Shown: piece by piece, positions 10,834-19,902 of the stretch | Position numbering within the stretch: the first letter of the stretch is position 1 | How the letters are laid out: every line of letters begins with the position of its first letter | From: Dermacoccus nishinomiyaensis | GTDB lineage: Bacteria > Actinomycetota > Actinomycetes > Actinomycetales > Dermatophilaceae | NCBI RefSeq assembly: GCF_900447535.1 | Contig: NZ_UFXX01000002.1 | Location: forward strand, 432,561 to 496,560 | Reading direction: 5' to 3' | DNA: 64,000 bases | Notes under the pieces: generated by a model | Databases searched by the model: none | Told to the model about the DNA's origin: nothing | Seen by the model: only the letters and a program-made list of their open reading frames with translations | Position numbers and translations under genes: made by a program

Positions 10834-12093
10834 ATGGATGCGAGCGTCGTGCACGAGTTGTTCACCGACGACGGACGCGCGCTGCTCGCCTCGCTCCCGC
10901 CCTACGAGGAGAAGAACGTCGTCATGCTGACGACGCGGCTGCGCGCCGCAGGGCACTCCCCCGAACTCGTCGCCGCTGCGCTCACCCAGTCCCGGCTGCG
11001 GGCCAGGGCCGTCGACAAGTTCGGTGATGCGGCGGCGTCGATGTTCTTCACCCCCGACGCCCTCGAACAGGCCACGCGCGCACCCATCGCCCGTCTGCAC
11101 GCGCAGCGGTTCCTCGACGCCGGGGCGAGCCTCGTCATCGACGGTGGCTGCGGAATCGGTTCCGACGCCGTCGGATTCGCACAGGCCGGGCTCGACGTCA
11201 TCGGCGTCGAAGCGGATCCGGAAACCGCGGCTCTGGCCGCCCAGAACCTCGCGTCGTTTCCCGGCAGTCGCGTCGTCACGGGGCGGGTCGAGGATGTCGC
11301 GGCTTCGCTCGACCAAGCCGGGGCCGCCTGGTGGTTCGACCCGGCACGCCGCACGCCCGGCGTCGCCGACATCCGCGGGCGCACGAAGCGCACGTTCTCC
11401 CTCGCGGCGCTGACGCCGACCTGGGAGCTGATCCAGCACGTCGCGGCTGCCGCCCCCGCGGCAGGCGCCAAGCTCTCGCCGAGCCTGGCCCATCACGACG
11501 TGCCGAGCGGTTGCGAGGTCGAGTTCGTCTCCTACGCCGGCGACGTCGTGGAGGCGAGCGTGTGGTGGGGCGCCGCCGTCCGTGACGTCGGCAGAACTGC
11601 GACGATCATGCGTCCCCGACCGGGCGGCTCGAGGTCGTCCGGCGATCGCGTCCCGCCCGACGTCCTGCACGTCATCGAGGCCGACTTCGACGGCATCGAC
11701 GCCGCGCCCGCAAGCCGCGCGTCACTCGGACCGTACTTCTACGAGGCCGACAAGGCGTTGACGCGCAGCGGCCTCGTCGGGGCGCTGCTCGACGCCACGG
11801 GCGGCCACGAGTTCACGCCCGGACACGGCTACGTCGCGGCCGATGCGCTCGTCGACATCGGGCTGCTGGGGCGCGCCTACCGCGTGCTCGACTCCGTGCC
11901 GCTGCACGAGAAGACGCTGCGCGCCTACCTGCGCGAACGCGCCGTCGGACGCCTCACGATCAAGAAACGCGACGTGGACGTCGACGCCGACGCGCTGCGC
12001 CGCTCGCTCAAGCTCAAGGGCTCGAACGCCCTGACGGTCGTGCTCGTGACGCTCGACGGCGAGCGCCTGGCACTCGTCGTCGAACCGCTGTGA
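10834..12093 (+). CDS. Class I SAM-dependent methyltransferase with C-terminal THUMP-like domain
   Basis: A 419-residue protein. The SAM-binding motif I is clear at about residues 105-120 (LVIDGGCGIGSDAVGFAQAG), followed by an acidic strand end, GVEADPETAALAAQN. A WFDPARRTPG segment near 190 resembles the catalytic motif IV (DPPR-like) of RNA methyltransferases. The last 90 residues (LLGRAYRVLDSVPLHEKTLR, VGRLTIKKRDVDVDADALRR) match the THUMP-like C-terminal domain of actinobacterial proteins of this family, which suggests an RNA substrate, unproven. ATG 10834 is chosen because CACAAT at 10822-10827 would place the transcription start at or beside it (leaderless); an in-frame ATG at 10825 is the alternative. 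It is divergent from groES. Confidence 0.85.
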   Translation: MDASVVHELFTDDGRALLASLPPYEEKNVVMLTTRLRAAGHSPELVAAALTQSRLRARAVDKFGDAAASMFFTPDALEQATRAPIARLHAQRFLDAGASLVIDGGCGIGSDAVGFAQAGLDVIGVEADPETAALAAQNLASFPGSRVVTGRVEDVAASLDQAGAAWWFDPARRTPGVADIRGRTKRTFSLAALTPTWELIQHVAAAAPAAGAKLSPSLAHHDVPSGCEVEFVSYAGDVVEASVWWGAAVRDVGRTATIMRPRPGGSRSSGDRVPPDVLHVIEADFDGIDAAPASRASLGPYFYEADKALTRSGLVGALLDATGGHEFTPGHGYVAADALVDIGLLGRAYRVLDSVPLHEKTLRAYLRERAVGRLTIKKRDVDVDADALRRSLKLKGSNALTVVLVTLDGERLALVVEPL

Positions 12094-12140
12094 CGCTCGC
12101 CGCCCCGCTTCCCTGACGCCCCGCCCCATGACGCATCCGT

Positions 12141-12209
12141 GAGATCGAGCGATGTGGGCGAATTCGAGCCCCCCCCCAGCGCTCGGACTCTCCCGTATCG
12201 CTCGATCTC
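12141..12209. repeat. Imperfect hairpin with 19-bp internal period
   Basis: Arms 12141-12169 and 12181-12209 pair at 24 of 29 positions around a C-rich loop. Within the left arm GAGCG at 12147 recurs as GAGCC exactly 19 bp later (12166); the complementary strand of the right arm shows the same 19-bp step. It follows the methyltransferase gene and may act as its terminator. Confidence 0.7.
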
Positions 12210-12290
12210 GAGGATGGGGCGTGCGAACCGTGACCTGACCGAGATCCACGCCCCAGCTCGGACGCACTCGAGCCGTCGATACTGACGAAC

Positions 12291-13181
12291 ATGCAAACGT
12301 CCGAGGCGGGCGCCCTCTCCGAAGACTCGACGCCTGTGCCACCTGCTCCTGCCGAAACCACAGGCCGACGACCGTCCGCGCCCGGGCGCAGCGGCACGGC
12401 TACCTGGCTGATGAGCATCGCTCTCATCCTCTGGGCAGTGTGGGCCGTCAGCATCCTCGCCTCGCCGATGCGTTCCGGCAGTGTGGCCGACGCGGCCAGC
12501 GCCCTGCAGCGGCACGACGACGTGCACTGGCTCGTCGTGCAGCGCCCCTCCGACGACGGCCCGAGCGGTCACTTCACGCCGGGCCTCGCCGACCCCCTCT
12601 CCCAGGAATGGCAGGATTCGCGCTTCACGACTCCGCGCGAGAACGGTGGCGACGGCGCGGGCACGCTCTCGTCGACGCAGGAGCAGCAGATCGCCTGGAG
12701 CGACAGCTCGGGGCTGCACGTGACGCGCGACTTCAGCGTCACCGGCTGGCGCACCGCCGGGGACGGCTGGCCCGACCCCGCGTCCAGTCCGTCGGCCGCC
12801 CTCTACCGATCGCTCGCGACCCAGGCTGCGTCGACGCGCGTCACGACGGTCCGCGCGCTCACGCCGCTGGGCACGATCAGCTACGCCGACGGCTCGGGCA
12901 CCGTCGAGACCTACGGGGTCGTCATGCTGCTCAGCGCGCTGATCGCGCTGGGATCGCTGTACGCCCGCCAGCCCCGTTTCGGCACCCGTTGGAGCTGGTT
13001 CTGGATCTTCAGCTGCCCCATGGGCGTCGGCCTCGTGTGGTACCTGATGCGCGAGGGGTGGTTCGGCCGTTCCACGGCCCCTGCGCCCGATCAGCGACGT
13101 TCAGGCTTCGCCGGCTTCGCTGCGTTCGTCGGCATCAGCTGGGTGCTAGGTTCGCTCGTGCATGCTTGGCTGTTTCGCTGA
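12291..13181 (+). CDS. Hypothetical membrane protein
   Basis: A 296-residue protein that I cannot assign to a family. After a Pro/Ala-rich cytoplasmic N-terminus there is a hydrophobic helix at about residues 38-57 (ATWLMSIALILWAVWAVSIL), a polar domain of roughly 145 residues likely outside the membrane, and three more hydrophobic segments near 206-225, 230-245 and 275-293. The extracytoplasmic part has no Cys and no recognisable catalytic motif. It is bracketed by two 19-bp-period hairpins (12141-12209 and 13198-13255) that isolate it from its neighbours. No strong ribosome-binding site is visible before the ATG. Function unknown. Confidence 0.7.
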   Translation: MQTSEAGALSEDSTPVPPAPAETTGRRPSAPGRSGTATWLMSIALILWAVWAVSILASPMRSGSVADAASALQRHDDVHWLVVQRPSDDGPSGHFTPGLADPLSQEWQDSRFTTPRENGGDGAGTLSSTQEQQIAWSDSSGLHVTRDFSVTGWRTAGDGWPDPASSPSAALYRSLATQAASTRVTTVRALTPLGTISYADGSGTVETYGVVMLLSALIALGSLYARQPRFGTRWSWFWIFSCPMGVGLVWYLMREGWFGRSTAPAPDQRRSGFAGFAAFVGISWVLGSLVHAWLFR

Positions 13182-13197
13182 CGCCGTGTCAGCGAGC

Positions 13198-13255
13198 TCG
13201 AGCGAAATGGGCGAATGCGAGCGCCACAGCGCTCGAACTCACCCATTTCGCTCGA
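13198..13255. repeat. Hairpin with 19-bp internal period
   Basis: Arms 13198-13222 and 13231-13255 pair at 22 of 25 positions with an 8-nt loop. GAGCG at 13200 recurs at 13219, a 19-bp step. The core AAATGGGCGAA is related to the hairpin at 12141-12209. It lies between two converging genes and may serve as terminator for both. Confidence 0.7.
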
Positions 13256-13309
13256 TCCCTCAGTGGGGCGCACGCACGGGGCATGACGGTCCGCCGGAAG
13301 GCGGCACGC

Positions 13310-15154
13310 TCATCGACAGGCTGAAGAGCCCACCCCGTCCTTGCCGACGGCGACGGGCAGCGTCCCGCCGGCCTTGGCCTTGCCGGTCAGGACGTCCGCG
13401 AGCGCCGCGAACGTCGGCTGCGTCGAACCGTAGGCCGCGAGTCCGACGGTGTCGGAGCCGCGCAGAGCGAGCGGGTAGGGCGTGTCGAGGGCGATCTGCA
13501 CGCCGCTGTTTCCGGCCTTGATCGCTCCTGACGTGCCGGGCGACGTCGCCTCCGCTCCCCCGCCGGCGGACGATTCGCCGGCGTTGTACACGCCCCCTTC
13601 GAGCAGGTTCACCCGCGTGCCCTGCAGTCCGACGTCGACGCCGCGGGCCTTCAGCTCCTTCGTCAGCGTCGCTCGATGTTCCGCCGTCCCCCCTTCGACC
13701 CGCACACGGCTCCCGACGAGGTCACGCCCGCAGCGCCCGCCGAGCTGGGTGATCGACGCCTTCGCGAGACGGCGCGCGTCGTCGTCATGGGAACCGCGCA
13801 CCGACGCGTCGGGCGCACTGACGTGCTGGTGCCGCGTCGTCGCGACGATGCGCGCTGCGGATTCGATGAGCCGCTGGCGCGTCAGTTCTCCTGAGGCGAC
13901 GGCCTTCTCGATCGCGCTCACCGACGCACTCGCGTCGGCGGGCATGAGCACGACATCGGCTCCGGCCTCGAGCGCCGACACCGCTGCAGCGCCGCCGCGA
14001 TCGAACTTCTTGACGATCGCGCCCATGTTCATGCCGTCGGTGACGATGAGCCCCTTGAACCCGAGCTTGTCGCGCAACTGGCCCGTGAGCACCTTCGGCG
14101 AGAGTGTGCTCGGCACGATGGGGTCGACGTCCTTGACGACGATGTGCGCCGTCATGATGGCCGGCACGCCGGCCTTGCTCGCCGAGGCGAACGGCACCCA
14201 GTCGCGCTTCATGAGCTGCTCGACCGACTGAGCCTGGACGGCGTAGTCGACATGCGTGTCCGTCGTCACCGAGCCGTGGCCCGGAAAGTGTTTGATGACG
14301 GGCACGATGCCGGCCTGCTGGTAACCGGCGACCTGCGCGTTGACAGCTCGCGCGACGCGCTGCGGGTCGCTGCTCGGCGAGCGCACGCCGATCGTCGGGT
14401 CGCTCGGGCCGACAGTGACGTCCGCGTCGGGCGCGAAGTTCATCGTCACGCCGAGCGAACGCAGCTCCCGGCCTTCGTCCTTGGCGAGCTGCGTCGCGAG
14501 CGCCGCATCGTCGGCGGCGCCGTAGGCCATCGCACCCGGCAGCGGGGTGACGCCGGAGGTGATGCGGGTGACCGGACCGCCCTCCTGATCGATGCCGATG
14601 ACGGCCGGCCACGAGCGTCCGCTCTCCTTGACGGCGCCCTGCACCGCTTTCGTGACGGCCGGCAAGCCCGCTGACTCGGCCGTGGGGTTGCTCGGAACGT
14701 TGTCGCCCATGATGATGACCCCGCCGAGGCCATTGCGACGCACTGCATCGGCGGCCGCCTGCGGGCTCGTGCCCTGGTAGTACCCGACGATGACCTGCCC
14801 GGCGAGCTGCTTCGTCGTCAGCTTCGAGACGTCACCCGTAGCGGCGTCGAGCTCTGCCTGTGTCGGCAGGCCCGTGTCGGCCTGGGCGCGATTTCCGTCA
14901 GCCGGCGCCGATGCGCCGGCCGAACCGGACGCCTTCGACGATGCCGACGATCCGGACGATGACGCGGGCTTGCCGTCGTCCGACGAACTGCACGAGGCGA
15001 GCGTCATCGACAACGTTGCGGCGGCGACGACCGTCAGGCGGACGCGGCGTCGGCGGGGCGCGAGTCGGGCCTGGTCGGCGGCGAAGGCGACGCCCGCGGG
15101 GGCGACGTCAGGCGTGCCGGTAACAGGGGTGGTTGCGGGGGTGCGCGGGGTCAT
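13310..15154 (-). CDS. Glycoside hydrolase family 3 lipoprotein (beta-N-acetylhexosaminidase, NagZ-like)
   Basis: A 614-residue secreted lipoprotein. A signal peptide ends in the lipobox LASC with lipidated Cys55, followed by a Ser-rich linker. The GH3 catalytic domain shows [15 protein letters not shown] near residue 190, the histidine loop [17 protein letters not shown] characteristic of NagZ-type enzymes, and [10 protein letters not shown], where the Asp is the usual nucleophile. A C-terminal domain follows ([15 protein letters not shown]), as in Gram-positive NagZ proteins. Expected role: removing N-acetylglucosamine from muropeptides at the cell surface during wall turnover. The ATG overlaps the tsaD stop (ATGA), so it is the last gene of the tsaB-rimI-tsaD operon. 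The open frame continues upstream in the wrong frame of tsaD and is not coding. Confidence 0.9.
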   Translation of the reverse strand: MTPRTPATTPVTGTPDVAPAGVAFAADQARLAPRRRRVRLTVVAAATLSMTLASCSSSDDGKPASSSGSSASSKASGSAGASAPADGNRAQADTGLPTQAELDAATGDVSKLTTKQLAGQVIVGYYQGTSPQAAADAVRRNGLGGVIIMGDNVPSNPTAESAGLPAVTKAVQGAVKESGRSWPAVIGIDQEGGPVTRITSGVTPLPGAMAYGAADDAALATQLAKDEGRELRSLGVTMNFAPDADVTVGPSDPTIGVRSPSSDPQRVARAVNAQVAGYQQAGIVPVIKHFPGHGSVTTDTHVDYAVQAQSVEQLMKRDWVPFASASKAGVPAIMTAHIVVKDVDPIVPSTLSPKVLTGQLRDKLGFKGLIVTDGMNMGAIVKKFDRGGAAAVSALEAGADVVLMPADASASVSAIEKAVASGELTRQRLIESAARIVATTRHQHVSAPDASVRGSHDDDARRLAKASITQLGGRCGRDLVGSRVRVEGGTAEHRATLTKELKARGVDVGLQGTRVNLLEGGVYNAGESSAGGGAEATSPGTSGAIKAGNSGVQIALDTPYPLALRGSDTVGLAAYGSTQPTFAALADVLTGKAKAGGTLPVAVGKDGVGSSACR

Positions 15155-16209
15155 CCCATCACCTGTCCGATCGGCATGGAGGAGTCGGCGGGCACGGCGA
15201 GCGTCGACGGTGCGATGCCCTTCGCGACGAGGTGCGCGCCGAGCGTCGCGACCATCGCGCCGTTGTCGGTGCACAGGCTCAGTTTCGGCACGCGGATCGA
15301 GATGCCCGCCGACGTGCAACGCTGCTCGAGCACCGTGCGCAGCCGCGAGTTGGCCGAGACGCCGCCGCCGACCATGAGGTTGTCGCACTTGTAGTCGCGG
15401 CAAGCCATGACGGCCTTCTTCGTGATGACGTCGACGACGGCCTCCTGGAAGGACGCGGCGACATCGGCGACCGGAACCTCTTCCCCGGCAGCCTGTTTCG
15501 TCGCGACCCAGCGGGTGACGGACGTCTTGAGGCCGCTGAACGAGAAATCGTACCGGTGCTTCTCGAGGTCCTTCTTCGTCGACAACCCACGCGGGAACAG
15601 GATGGCCTTCGGGTCGCCGTCCTTGGCCGCCTCGTCGATCGCCGGGCCGCCCGGGTAGGGCAGGCCGAGTACGCGCGCCACCTTGTCGAACGCCTCGCCG
15701 CACGCGTCGTCGATCGTGTTGCCGAGGCTGCGCACGTCCGTCGCGATGTCGGGCACGTAGAGCAGGTTCGTGTGGCCGCCGGAGACGAGCAGCCCCATCG
15801 TCGGTTCCGGCAGCGGGCCGTGCTCGAGCATGTCGACGGCGACGTGCGCCGCGAGGTGGTTGACGCCGTAGAGCGGCTTGTCGAGGGCGATCGACAGGGC
15901 CTTCGCTGCCGCGACACCGACCATGAGCGCACCGGCGAGACCTGGGCCGACGGTGACGGCGATCGCGTCGACGTCGGCGAGCTTGACGCCCGCCGTGTCG
16001 CAGGCGCGACTCAGCGACGGGATCATCGCCTCGAGGTGCGCGCGGCTCGCGATCTCGGGCACGACACCACCGAAGCGGGCGTGCAGATCCATCGAACTCG
16101 CAACCTCGTTGGCGAGCAGCGTCGTGCCGCGCACGAGGCCGATGCCTGTCTCGTCGCACGAACTCTCGATGCCGAGGACGAGGGGTTCGCGGGTGGCGGT
16201 GAGGCTCAT
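15151..16209 (-). CDS. tsaD: tRNA N6-threonylcarbamoyladenosine synthase catalytic subunit
   Basis: A 352-residue TsaD (Kae1/YgjD family). With TsaB and TsaE it transfers the threonylcarbamoyl group to A37 of ANN-decoding tRNAs. The signatures [15 protein letters not shown] at residues 12-26, the metal-binding HLAAH (His118 and His122), and the nucleotide-site loops [10 protein letters not shown] and [12 protein letters not shown] are intact. The C-terminal [16 protein letters not shown] is also typical. Translational coupling is seen on both sides: the ATG overlaps the rimI stop and its own stop overlaps the start of the GH3 lipoprotein gene, both as ATGA. The first-step enzyme TsaC/Sua5 is not in this window. 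Confidence 0.96.
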   Translation of the reverse strand: MSLTATREPLVLGIESSCDETGIGLVRGTTLLANEVASSMDLHARFGGVVPEIASRAHLEAMIPSLSRACDTAGVKLADVDAIAVTVGPGLAGALMVGVAAAKALSIALDKPLYGVNHLAAHVAVDMLEHGPLPEPTMGLLVSGGHTNLLYVPDIATDVRSLGNTIDDACGEAFDKVARVLGLPYPGGPAIDEAAKDGDPKAILFPRGLSTKKDLEKHRYDFSFSGLKTSVTRWVATKQAAGEEVPVADVAASFQEAVVDVITKKAVMACRDYKCDNLMVGGGVSANSRLRTVLEQRCTSAGISIRVPKLSLCTDNGAMVATLGAHLVAKGIAPSTLAVPADSSMPIGQVMG

Positions 16210-16931
16210 CGGGTCTCCTTCAGGAGCTTGCGCATGATGACGGCGTCGACGTCACCGGGTTGGTAGTAGCGACGGCGCACGGTGAGGCGATCGAACCCGG
16301 CGCGTTCGTAGAGACGCAGCGCAGGGTCGTTGTCGGCGCGCACCTCGAGCAGCAGGGCTTCGGCGCCCGCGTGCGTGGCGGCTGTGACGAGGTGATCGAG
16401 CAGCCGACGCCCCAGCCCTGTGCCGCGCGCCTCGGGGGTGACGGCGATCGTCATGACGTCGGCAGTGCTGCCGGCCACGTCGAGCCCGGCGTAGCCGAGG
16501 ATGTGTTCTGGGTGACAATTCGCCGAGACGTGAGGTGCGCCGTCGTTTCGCGGCATCGACGGTGCGCTTGGCTCGCGGTCATCGGCGTCGTCCGGCGAGG
16601 CCTCTGGGGCGTGCGCCGTGCCGTCAGCCACGACGCGCTGCTGCGGCACAGCAGCGCCCACTGCGACGACGTACTGACGGCGCGGGCGTGCGGCGAACTC
16701 GTCCCACCACGTGCGTTCGCGCCACGCGTCGTGCTCGAAGAGCTGCGCATCGAGGGCCGCGAGGGTCTCGATGTCGCGCCAGGTGGCGGGGCGCAGGGCG
16801 ACGTCAGCACTCGCCGTCGCCGCGGCAGGCTGCGCAGCGGGCTCTGGTGACGCGGTGTGGTCCACGGGGCTGACCACTGACGAATCGCTCGAAGGAATGG
16901 CCGACAAACCCTGCGGTGCAACGCTGTTCAT
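16206..16931 (-). CDS. rimI: GNAT acetyltransferase, RimI-like (ribosomal protein S18 N-alpha-acetyltransferase), with internal insertion
   Basis: A 241-residue member of the RimI family, longer than the usual 150-160. A Pro/Ala/Ser-rich N-terminal extension covers about residues 1-42. The GNAT fold starts at [20 protein letters not shown] and is interrupted at about residues 98-142 by a low-complexity acidic/Pro insertion. It resumes with [20 protein letters not shown], the acetyl-CoA loop [13 protein letters not shown], and [19 protein letters not shown]. It lies between tsaB and tsaD, as in most actinobacteria, where RimI is a candidate acetylase of TsaD or ribosomal proteins. Both ends overlap neighbours by ATGA. 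Confidence 0.88.
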   Translation of the reverse strand: MNSVAPQGLSAIPSSDSSVVSPVDHTASPEPAAQPAAATASADVALRPATWRDIETLAALDAQLFEHDAWRERTWWDEFAARPRRQYVVAVGAAVPQQRVVADGTAHAPEASPDDADDREPSAPSMPRNDGAPHVSANCHPEHILGYAGLDVAGSTADVMTIAVTPEARGTGLGRRLLDHLVTAATHAGAEALLLEVRADNDPALRLYERAGFDRLTVRRRYYQPGDVDAVIMRKLLKETR

Positions 16932-17668
16932 CGACCGAGAACGCGCGCGATGGGTGCCGCAGCAGCGGGCACGGCGTCAGGGCGGCGCAGGTAGAGAGGT
17001 TCGGTGTCGAGCAGGCGCTCCCCCGCCATGACGCGCTGGTGCGCGACGATCGCGAGGTCGGCAGCGTCGACGTCGAGCAGCACCTCAGCCTCGCCTGCTC
17101 CCGTCAGGGCCGCGTCGCCGGACGTGTCGACAGCGCTGGCCGCGGCTGCCCGCGTCGCGTCATGGAGAACGTCGGCGTAGAGCCTCGCACCGCGACCGAC
17201 GGCGGGAATGTCACCGAGCTGTTCGGCGACCGCGGCGGCCTTGTCGACGGCCGGGTCGCCCGGGACGATCGGCCCACCGTCGAGGTCGTAATGCGCCCAG
17301 TAGATCTCCTTGCGGCGCGCGTCCGTCGCGACGAGCAGCGGACCGCGCATCCCGAGCGTGTGCGCACGATGCGCGAGGGCGTCGAGGGAGCACACGCCAC
17401 CGATGGGCAGGTCGAGGGCGTACGCGAACGTCATCGCCGTCATGACGCCGACGCGCAACCCGGTGAACGGCCCCGGCCCGACGCCGACGGCGACGCGCGA
17501 CAGGTCCGCGGGCGCCACGTCGGTTTCCGCGAACATCGCCTCGATCGCGGGTGCCAGGATCTCGGTGTGACGCCGCGCGTCGATCGTCGAGGTGCGGGCG
17601 ACGACGTCACGCCCGTCGTGAAGGGCTGCCGTGACGGCGGAGGTGGACGTATCGATCGCGAGAAGCAC
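16928..17668 (-). CDS. tsaB: tRNA threonylcarbamoyladenosine biosynthesis protein TsaB
   Basis: A 246-residue TsaD paralogue that acts as its structural partner rather than as a catalyst. The ASKHA-fold start MLLAIDTSTSAVTAALHDG, the segment VAVGVGPGPFTGLRVGVMTA near residues 61-80 and the LLVATDARRKEIYWAHYD strand are characteristic. The start is GTG at 17668. A TAAGCT box sits about 8 nt upstream, so tsaB probably starts its own, leaderless, operon (tsaB-rimI-tsaD-GH3 lipoprotein), separated from alr-tsaE by a strong hairpin. Confidence 0.94.
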   Translation of the reverse strand: MLLAIDTSTSAVTAALHDGRDVVARTSTIDARRHTEILAPAIEAMFAETDVAPADLSRVAVGVGPGPFTGLRVGVMTAMTFAYALDLPIGGVCSLDALAHRAHTLGMRGPLLVATDARRKEIYWAHYDLDGGPIVPGDPAVDKAAAVAEQLGDIPAVGRGARLYADVLHDATRAAAASAVDTSGDAALTGAGEAEVLLDVDAADLAIVAHQRVMAGERLLDTEPLYLRRPDAVPAAAAPIARVLGR

Positions 17669-17824
17669 CCGTCCAGCTTATCGGCGGGACGCAACTCGCC
17701 TGACGAAGCTGCCGGCCGGCTGGGCGCGGAGGGCTCACGTCGAGCAGCTCCGGGCGAGGTACCGGCCGACGCGGAACGCACACGTTGCCCGAGGCTGCGG
17801 CTGCGACTGCAGCACGGTCACGAC

Positions 17825-17901
17825 CGCTGCACGAGAAATGTGCATCTGCAGGACGAATGTGCGTGACATTCCTCGTGCAGATGCACATTTCTCGTGCAGC
17901 G
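17825..17901. repeat. Perfect 26-bp inverted repeat with 19-bp internal period
   Basis: Arms 17825-17850 and 17876-17901 are exact reverse complements; the 25-nt centre contains a second small stem (GAATGT with ACATTC). AATGTGC occurs at 17837 and again at 17856, a 19-bp step, and the other strand shows the same. It stands just after the tsaE stop and before the tsaB promoter, so it probably terminates the alr-tsaE transcript. Confidence 0.8.
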
Positions 17902-17923
17902 ATGCAGGTGCTGGCTGCGATGC

Positions 17924-18412
17924 TCAGTCGGCGACGAGCCCCAGAGCCGCGACGAGGTCGATGTCCGCCCAGCGCGGCCCGGCCGTCTCGACGGTGACGG
18001 TGCGGTCGTCGAGCCCGGTCAACGTGAGGTGCATCCGGTCCTCGGACAGCCCCTCGGCCATCCCGGCGCCCCATTCGACGACGGTGACGGCGTCGTCGAC
18101 GAACGTGTCGAGGTCGAGGTCGTCGAGTTCACCGAACCCGCCGAGTCGGTAGGCGTCGACGTGGACGAGGGCCGGCCCGTCACCCAGCGACGGGTGCTCA
18201 CGCGCGATGACGAACGTCGGGCTCGTGACATCACCCCGCACGTTCAGTGCCGCACCGAGGCCGCGCGTCATCGTCGTCTTGCCTGCTCCGAGATCGCCCG
18301 TCATGACGACGACGTCCCCCGCGCGCAGCACACCCGCGAGCGCCGCACCGAACGCGGTCGTCGCGTCGGCGTCGGGCAGGTACTTGCTGCCGCGAATCAC
18401 CAGGTCATTCAC
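17924..18412 (-). CDS. tsaE: tRNA threonylcarbamoyladenosine biosynthesis ATPase TsaE
   Basis: A 162-residue P-loop ATPase that stimulates turnover of the TsaB-TsaD complex. The Walker A loop GDLGAGKTT is at residues 39-47, followed by MTRGLGAALNVRGDVTSPTF, typical of the family, and the Walker B/DAYRL segment VHVDAYRLGGFGELDDLDLD. The length is normal. The start is a GTG at 18412 that overlaps the alr stop as GTGA, so it is translationally coupled to alr. The strong 26-bp hairpin after its stop suggests it ends the transcription unit. Confidence 0.94.
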   Translation of the reverse strand: MNDLVIRGSKYLPDADATTAFGAALAGVLRAGDVVVMTGDLGAGKTTMTRGLGAALNVRGDVTSPTFVIAREHPSLGDGPALVHVDAYRLGGFGELDDLDLDTFVDDAVTVVEWGAGMAEGLSEDRMHLTLTGLDDRTVTVETAGPRWADIDLVAALGLVAD

Positions 18413-19611
18413 AGTCCGAGCTCCTTCGCCAGGCTTCCCGTATAGACGCGCGGCAGCCGCGTGCTCATGCGCGTGACGATCTCGTAGCTGATCGTGCCGG
18501 CGGCGTCAGCCCAGTCCTGGGCGCTCGGGCCCTGGGTGCCGTCGGACGCGCGTCCGAACAGCACGACCTCATCGCCGGCCGCGACGGCGGCGTCCCCGGC
18601 GTCGGTGACGATCTGGTCCATGCAGACGCGGCCGGCAATGGTGGTGCGCGCGCCCGCCACCAGGAGCGGGCCGACGTTCGACGCGGCGCGCGGCACGCCG
18701 TCTGCGTACCCGACGGGGATGTCGGCGAGCGTCGTCTCACGCGGCGTCGTGTACGTGTGGCCGTAACTCACGCCCTGCCCGGCCGGTACGCGCTTCGTCA
18801 CCGTGACGTTCGCGGTGATCGACATCGCGGGGCGCAGCGTCAGCTCCTCGCTCGTCGCGAGGTCGGGTGCGGGCGAGAGCCCGTAGAGCGCGAGCCCGGG
18901 GCGGACGAGGTCGAAGCGCGCCTCTGGCAGGAAGAACGTCGCCGGCGAGTTCGACATGTGCCGCACCTCGAGTTCGAACCCGGCACTTTCACAGTCGGTT
19001 GCGGCGGAGGTGAACCGTTCGATCTGGGCGGTGTTCTCGGGGTGGCCGGGTTCGTCCGCGCGCACGAAGTGCGTCATCAATCCGACGACCTCGACGTCAC
19101 CCGTTGCCTGAGCAGCCTTCGCAGCCTCGACGAGGCGCGGCCAGTCGTCCCCATAGGCGCCGTTGCGGGCGAGGCCCGTGTCGACCTTGAGGTGCACGCG
19201 CGCCCGACGCCCGACGCGGCGCGCCGCGGCAGCGATCCCGTCGAGTTCGCCGACGGACGGCGCCCCGAGATCGATGCGCGCCTCGATGGCATCGGCGAAC
19301 GGTGAGCCGGGAGCGTGCAGCCACGACAGCACCGGAACATCGAGGTCGCCGGCGCCCTCGGCGGCCGCGCGACGAAGCGTCATCGCCTCAGCCAACTGCG
19401 CGACACCGAGCCACGTCGCGCCCCCGTTGACGGCGGCGCGGGCGCTCGGCACGAGACCGTGACCGTACGCGTCGCCCTTGACGACACCGAGAACGGAGGC
19501 GCCCTCGGCGCGACGCGTCATCTCGTTGGCGTTGTCGGCGATGGCATCGAGATCGACGACGACGCGCGCCGGCGCGTTGCCGAGCAGTGCTGGGGCGGCT
19601 GAGTGAGTCAT
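18409..19611 (-). CDS. alr: Alanine racemase
   Basis: A 400-residue fold type III PLP enzyme that interconverts L- and D-alanine for peptidoglycan synthesis. The PLP-binding Lys45 lies in GVVKGDAYGHG, one residue different from the common VVKADAYGHG. The catalytic Tyr segment GQGVSYGHTYTTPRETTLAD, the GYADGVPR loop and the substrate-site motif RVCMDQIVTD are all present near residues 280-345. The ATG at 19611 lacks a clear ribosome-binding site. Upstream lies the large 19-bp repeat array (19650-19897), and downstream tsaE overlaps by 4 nt. Confidence 0.95.
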   Translation of the reverse strand: MTHSAAPALLGNAPARVVVDLDAIADNANEMTRRAEGASVLGVVKGDAYGHGLVPSARAAVNGGATWLGVAQLAEAMTLRRAAAEGAGDLDVPVLSWLHAPGSPFADAIEARIDLGAPSVGELDGIAAAARRVGRRARVHLKVDTGLARNGAYGDDWPRLVEAAKAAQATGDVEVVGLMTHFVRADEPGHPENTAQIERFTSAATDCESAGFELEVRHMSNSPATFFLPEARFDLVRPGLALYGLSPAPDLATSEELTLRPAMSITANVTVTKRVPAGQGVSYGHTYTTPRETTLADIPVGYADGVPRAASNVGPLLVAGARTTIAGRVCMDQIVTDAGDAAVAAGDEVVLFGRASDGTQGPSAQDWADAAGTISYEIVTRMSTRLPRVYTGSLAKELGL

Positions 19612-19649
19612 GATGCGCCCATTTTCTCACCCACCCCGCCCGCACTCAG

Positions 19650-19897
19650 CACCCCGATCCCGCCCCAACGGCGATTCCCGTCCAAATCGGCGATTTTCGT
19701 CCACATTGAACAGACGTTGCCATGCCAGGTTCGAGGTGCGCCTGCAGCCGCCGTCACCACATGAATGTGGACAAGAATCGCCGATGGGGACGGGAATCGC
19801 GAAGGGGGACGCCGTTCGCCAATGGGCACAGGAATCGCGGATGTGGACGAAACTTGCAGAGGCGGACGCCGTTCGCAGGGCGGACGCGGTGGTGCAC
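19650..19897. repeat. Two opposing arrays of 19-bp units (3 + 7)
   Basis: Right array, plus orientation: 19765-19783 ATGTGGACAAGAATCGCCG, 19784-19802 ATGGGGACGGGAATCGCGA, then units at 19803, 19822, 19841, 19860 and a degraded one at 19879, all exactly 19 bp apart. Left array, opposite orientation: 19688-19706, 19669-19687 and a degraded 19650-19668; read on the minus strand they are ATGTGGACGAAAATCGCCG and ATTTGGACGGGAATCGCCG. The spacer is 58 bp. The inner arms (19671-19707 and 19764-19800) pair at 33 of 37 positions. It fills the whole gap between nnr and alr. No coding support. Confidence 0.9.
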
Positions 19898-19902
19898 GGA
19901 CG

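Noticed and set aside
15155..16159. N-terminal extension of the GH3 lipoprotein across tsaD
   Set aside because: It is the wrong frame of tsaD; the signal peptide and ATGA overlap fix the start at 15154.
19650..19897. CRISPR array or coding repeats in the nnr-alr gap
   Set aside because: The 19-bp units abut one another with no spacers. Open frames through them (for example a 146-codon one on the plus strand) have no start signals and arise from the repeat itself.
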